The notes under the pieces are model-generated. The model saw only the letters and a list, made by a program, of their open reading frames with translations, made no database searches and was not told the origin of the DNA. The translations under genes and the position numbers were made by a program. A stretch of 6,583 nt of DNA from Gammaproteobacteria bacterium (GTDB lineage Bacteria > Pseudomonadota > Gammaproteobacteria > Pseudomonadales > Oleiphilaceae): contig RFIV01000360.1 in NCBI GenBank assembly GCA_003695085.1, positions 1 to 6,583 of the forward strand, in the 5' to 3' direction. Shown here piece after piece: positions 5,783-6,583 of the stretch. Positions within the stretch are counted from its first letter, which is position 1; each line of letters begins with the position of its first letter.

Positions 5783-6583
5783 TCAGCCCACCTCCACCTG
5801 AATACCGTCAAGCTTGGCTACGGTATGAATATCCTTGTCACCCCGCCCGGACAGATTCACCAGAATCACCTGATCCGGGGACATTTCCCTGGCCAGCTTG
5901 AGCGCGTAGGCCACGGCGTGGCTTGATTCCAGGGCAGGCATGATGCCTTCGATGCGTGTCAACAGGTGAAACGCCTCAAGCGCCTCTTCATCGGTCGCAT
6001 CGACATAGTTTGCACGCCCGGTATCCTTGAGCCACGCATGCTCGGGACCGACACCCGGATAATCCAGGCCCGCCGAAATGGAATGGGTGCCCTGAATCTG
6101 ACCGTTCTCATCTTCCATCAGGTATGTGCGGTTGCCATGCAGGACGCCGGGCCGCCCGGCTGACAGCGGTGCCGCATGTTGACCAGTAGAAAGGCCCAAC
6201 CCGCCGGCTTCGACACCGTACATGGCCACACTTTCATCTGCGAGGAACGGGTGAAACAGGCCGATGGCATTCGAACCACCGCCTACACAGGCGACCAACG
6301 CGTCGGGCAGACGTCCCACCTGTGCAAGACACTGTTCCCGCGCCTCGCGCCCGATTACGGAAGCGAAATCACGGACCATCATGGGATAGGGATGCGGTCC
6401 CGCTGCTGTCCCGATGATGTAGAACGTGTCATCCACGTTGGTCACCCAGTCCCGGAGCGCTTCGTTCATGGCGTCCTTGAGCGTTTTGGTGCCGGATGCA
6501 ACCGGAACAACCTCTGCGCCGAGCAGCTTCATGCGGTAGACATTCAAAGCCTGGCGCTTCACATCCTCCTCGCCCATGTAGAC
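5783..6583 (-). CDS. trpB: Tryptophan synthase beta subunit, 5' part cut by window
   Basis: TrpB is the PLP enzyme that condenses indole with serine to give tryptophan. The window holds the last 266 codons plus TGA. The frame is open to the right edge (the first full codons read Val-Tyr before MGEEDVKRQ), so the Met near 6577 is internal and about 130 N-terminal residues lie outside. These include the PLP-binding Lys (E. coli Lys87) and Glu109. Visible in fragment numbering: GTAAGPHPYP (about 58-67), the PLP phosphate loop GGGSN (101-105), SAGLDYPGVGPEHA (about 170-183), PALESSHA (about 216-223) and the C-terminal NLSGRGDKD (about 243-251). This alignment matches the classical TrpB1 type that partners TrpA, not the stand-alone TrpB2. 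The trpA start follows 2 bases after the stop. Confidence 0.97.
   Translation of the reverse strand, partial: VYMGEEDVKRQALNVYRMKLLGAEVVPVASGTKTLKDAMNEALRDWVTNVDDTFYIIGTAAGPHPYPMMVRDFASVIGREAREQCLAQVGRLPDALVACVGGGSNAIGLFHPFLADESVAMYGVEAGGLGLSTGQHAAPLSAGRPGVLHGNRTYLMEDENGQIQGTHSISAGLDYPGVGPEHAWLKDTGRANYVDATDEEALEAFHLLTRIEGIMPALESSHAVAYALKLAREMSPDQVILVNLSGRGDKDIHTVAKLDGIQVEVG
5790..5795 (-). promoter_or_regulatory. Ribosome binding site of trpA
   Basis: GGAGGT, embedded in the last trpB codons, lies 9 bases before the trpA ATG. It is a near-perfect site for a gene that must be made in a 1:1 ratio with trpB. Confidence 0.75.

Noticed and set aside
5783..6577. trpB starting at the Met near 6577
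   Set aside because: The frame continues to the window edge, and this Met aligns with an internal position (E. coli IYMGAKDVERQ), so the gene is partial rather than N-terminally short.
1..6583. RNA genes, CRISPR arrays, insertion sequences, attachment sites, defence or biosynthetic novelty
   Set aside because: Reading both strands showed no tRNA-like, repeat-array or transposase signals. Nearly all bases are coding for recognised housekeeping proteins, and no gene-free stretch exceeds 60 bases.

Overview
The window looks like ordinary chromosomal housekeeping DNA from a gammaproteobacterium. All seven genes lie on the minus strand, so in transcription order, from high to low coordinates, they are trpB (5' part missing) - trpA - accD - folC - dedD - cvpA - purF (3' end missing). 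The base composition is moderately GC-rich by eye. Each protein aligns closely, from memory, with its E. coli or Pseudomonas/Halomonas-type counterpart. The gene order (trp genes next to accD-folC-dedD-cvpA-purF) is one I associate with Oceanospirillales/Pseudomonadales-like and other non-enteric gammaproteobacteria. The genus cannot be fixed from this sequence alone.

Right part (4956-6583): the two subunits of tryptophan synthase, trpB and trpA, are 2 bases apart. Middle (2781-4959): accD, the carboxyltransferase beta subunit of acetyl-CoA carboxylase, overlaps the trpA stop codon by 4 bases (ATGA). folC, the dihydrofolate/folylpolyglutamate synthase, starts with GTG 20 bases inside the accD end. 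Left part (1-2728): after a 52-base gap comes dedD, a SPOR-domain division protein with a GTG start. After another 57-base gap comes cvpA, a membrane protein, and 35 bases later purF, which encodes amidophosphoribosyltransferase. purF has no stop codon in the window; its open frame covers 1-1457 and is missing only about 20 C-terminal residues.

The tight spacing on one strand suggests a single long transcript, or at least trpBA-accD-folC translationally coupled, with weak internal sigma70-like promoter matches in the two larger gaps (before dedD and before cvpA). The products work in separate pathways: tryptophan, fatty acid, folate, cell division and purine synthesis. Folate and purine synthesis are linked because de novo purine synthesis consumes formyl-tetrahydrofolate. 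No RNA genes, mobile elements, CRISPR arrays, long repeats or broken genes were seen, and no gene-free stretch exceeds 60 bases. I found no evidence of a novel system. The findings are mainly about start-site choice, gene coupling, candidate internal promoters and misleading antisense frames.
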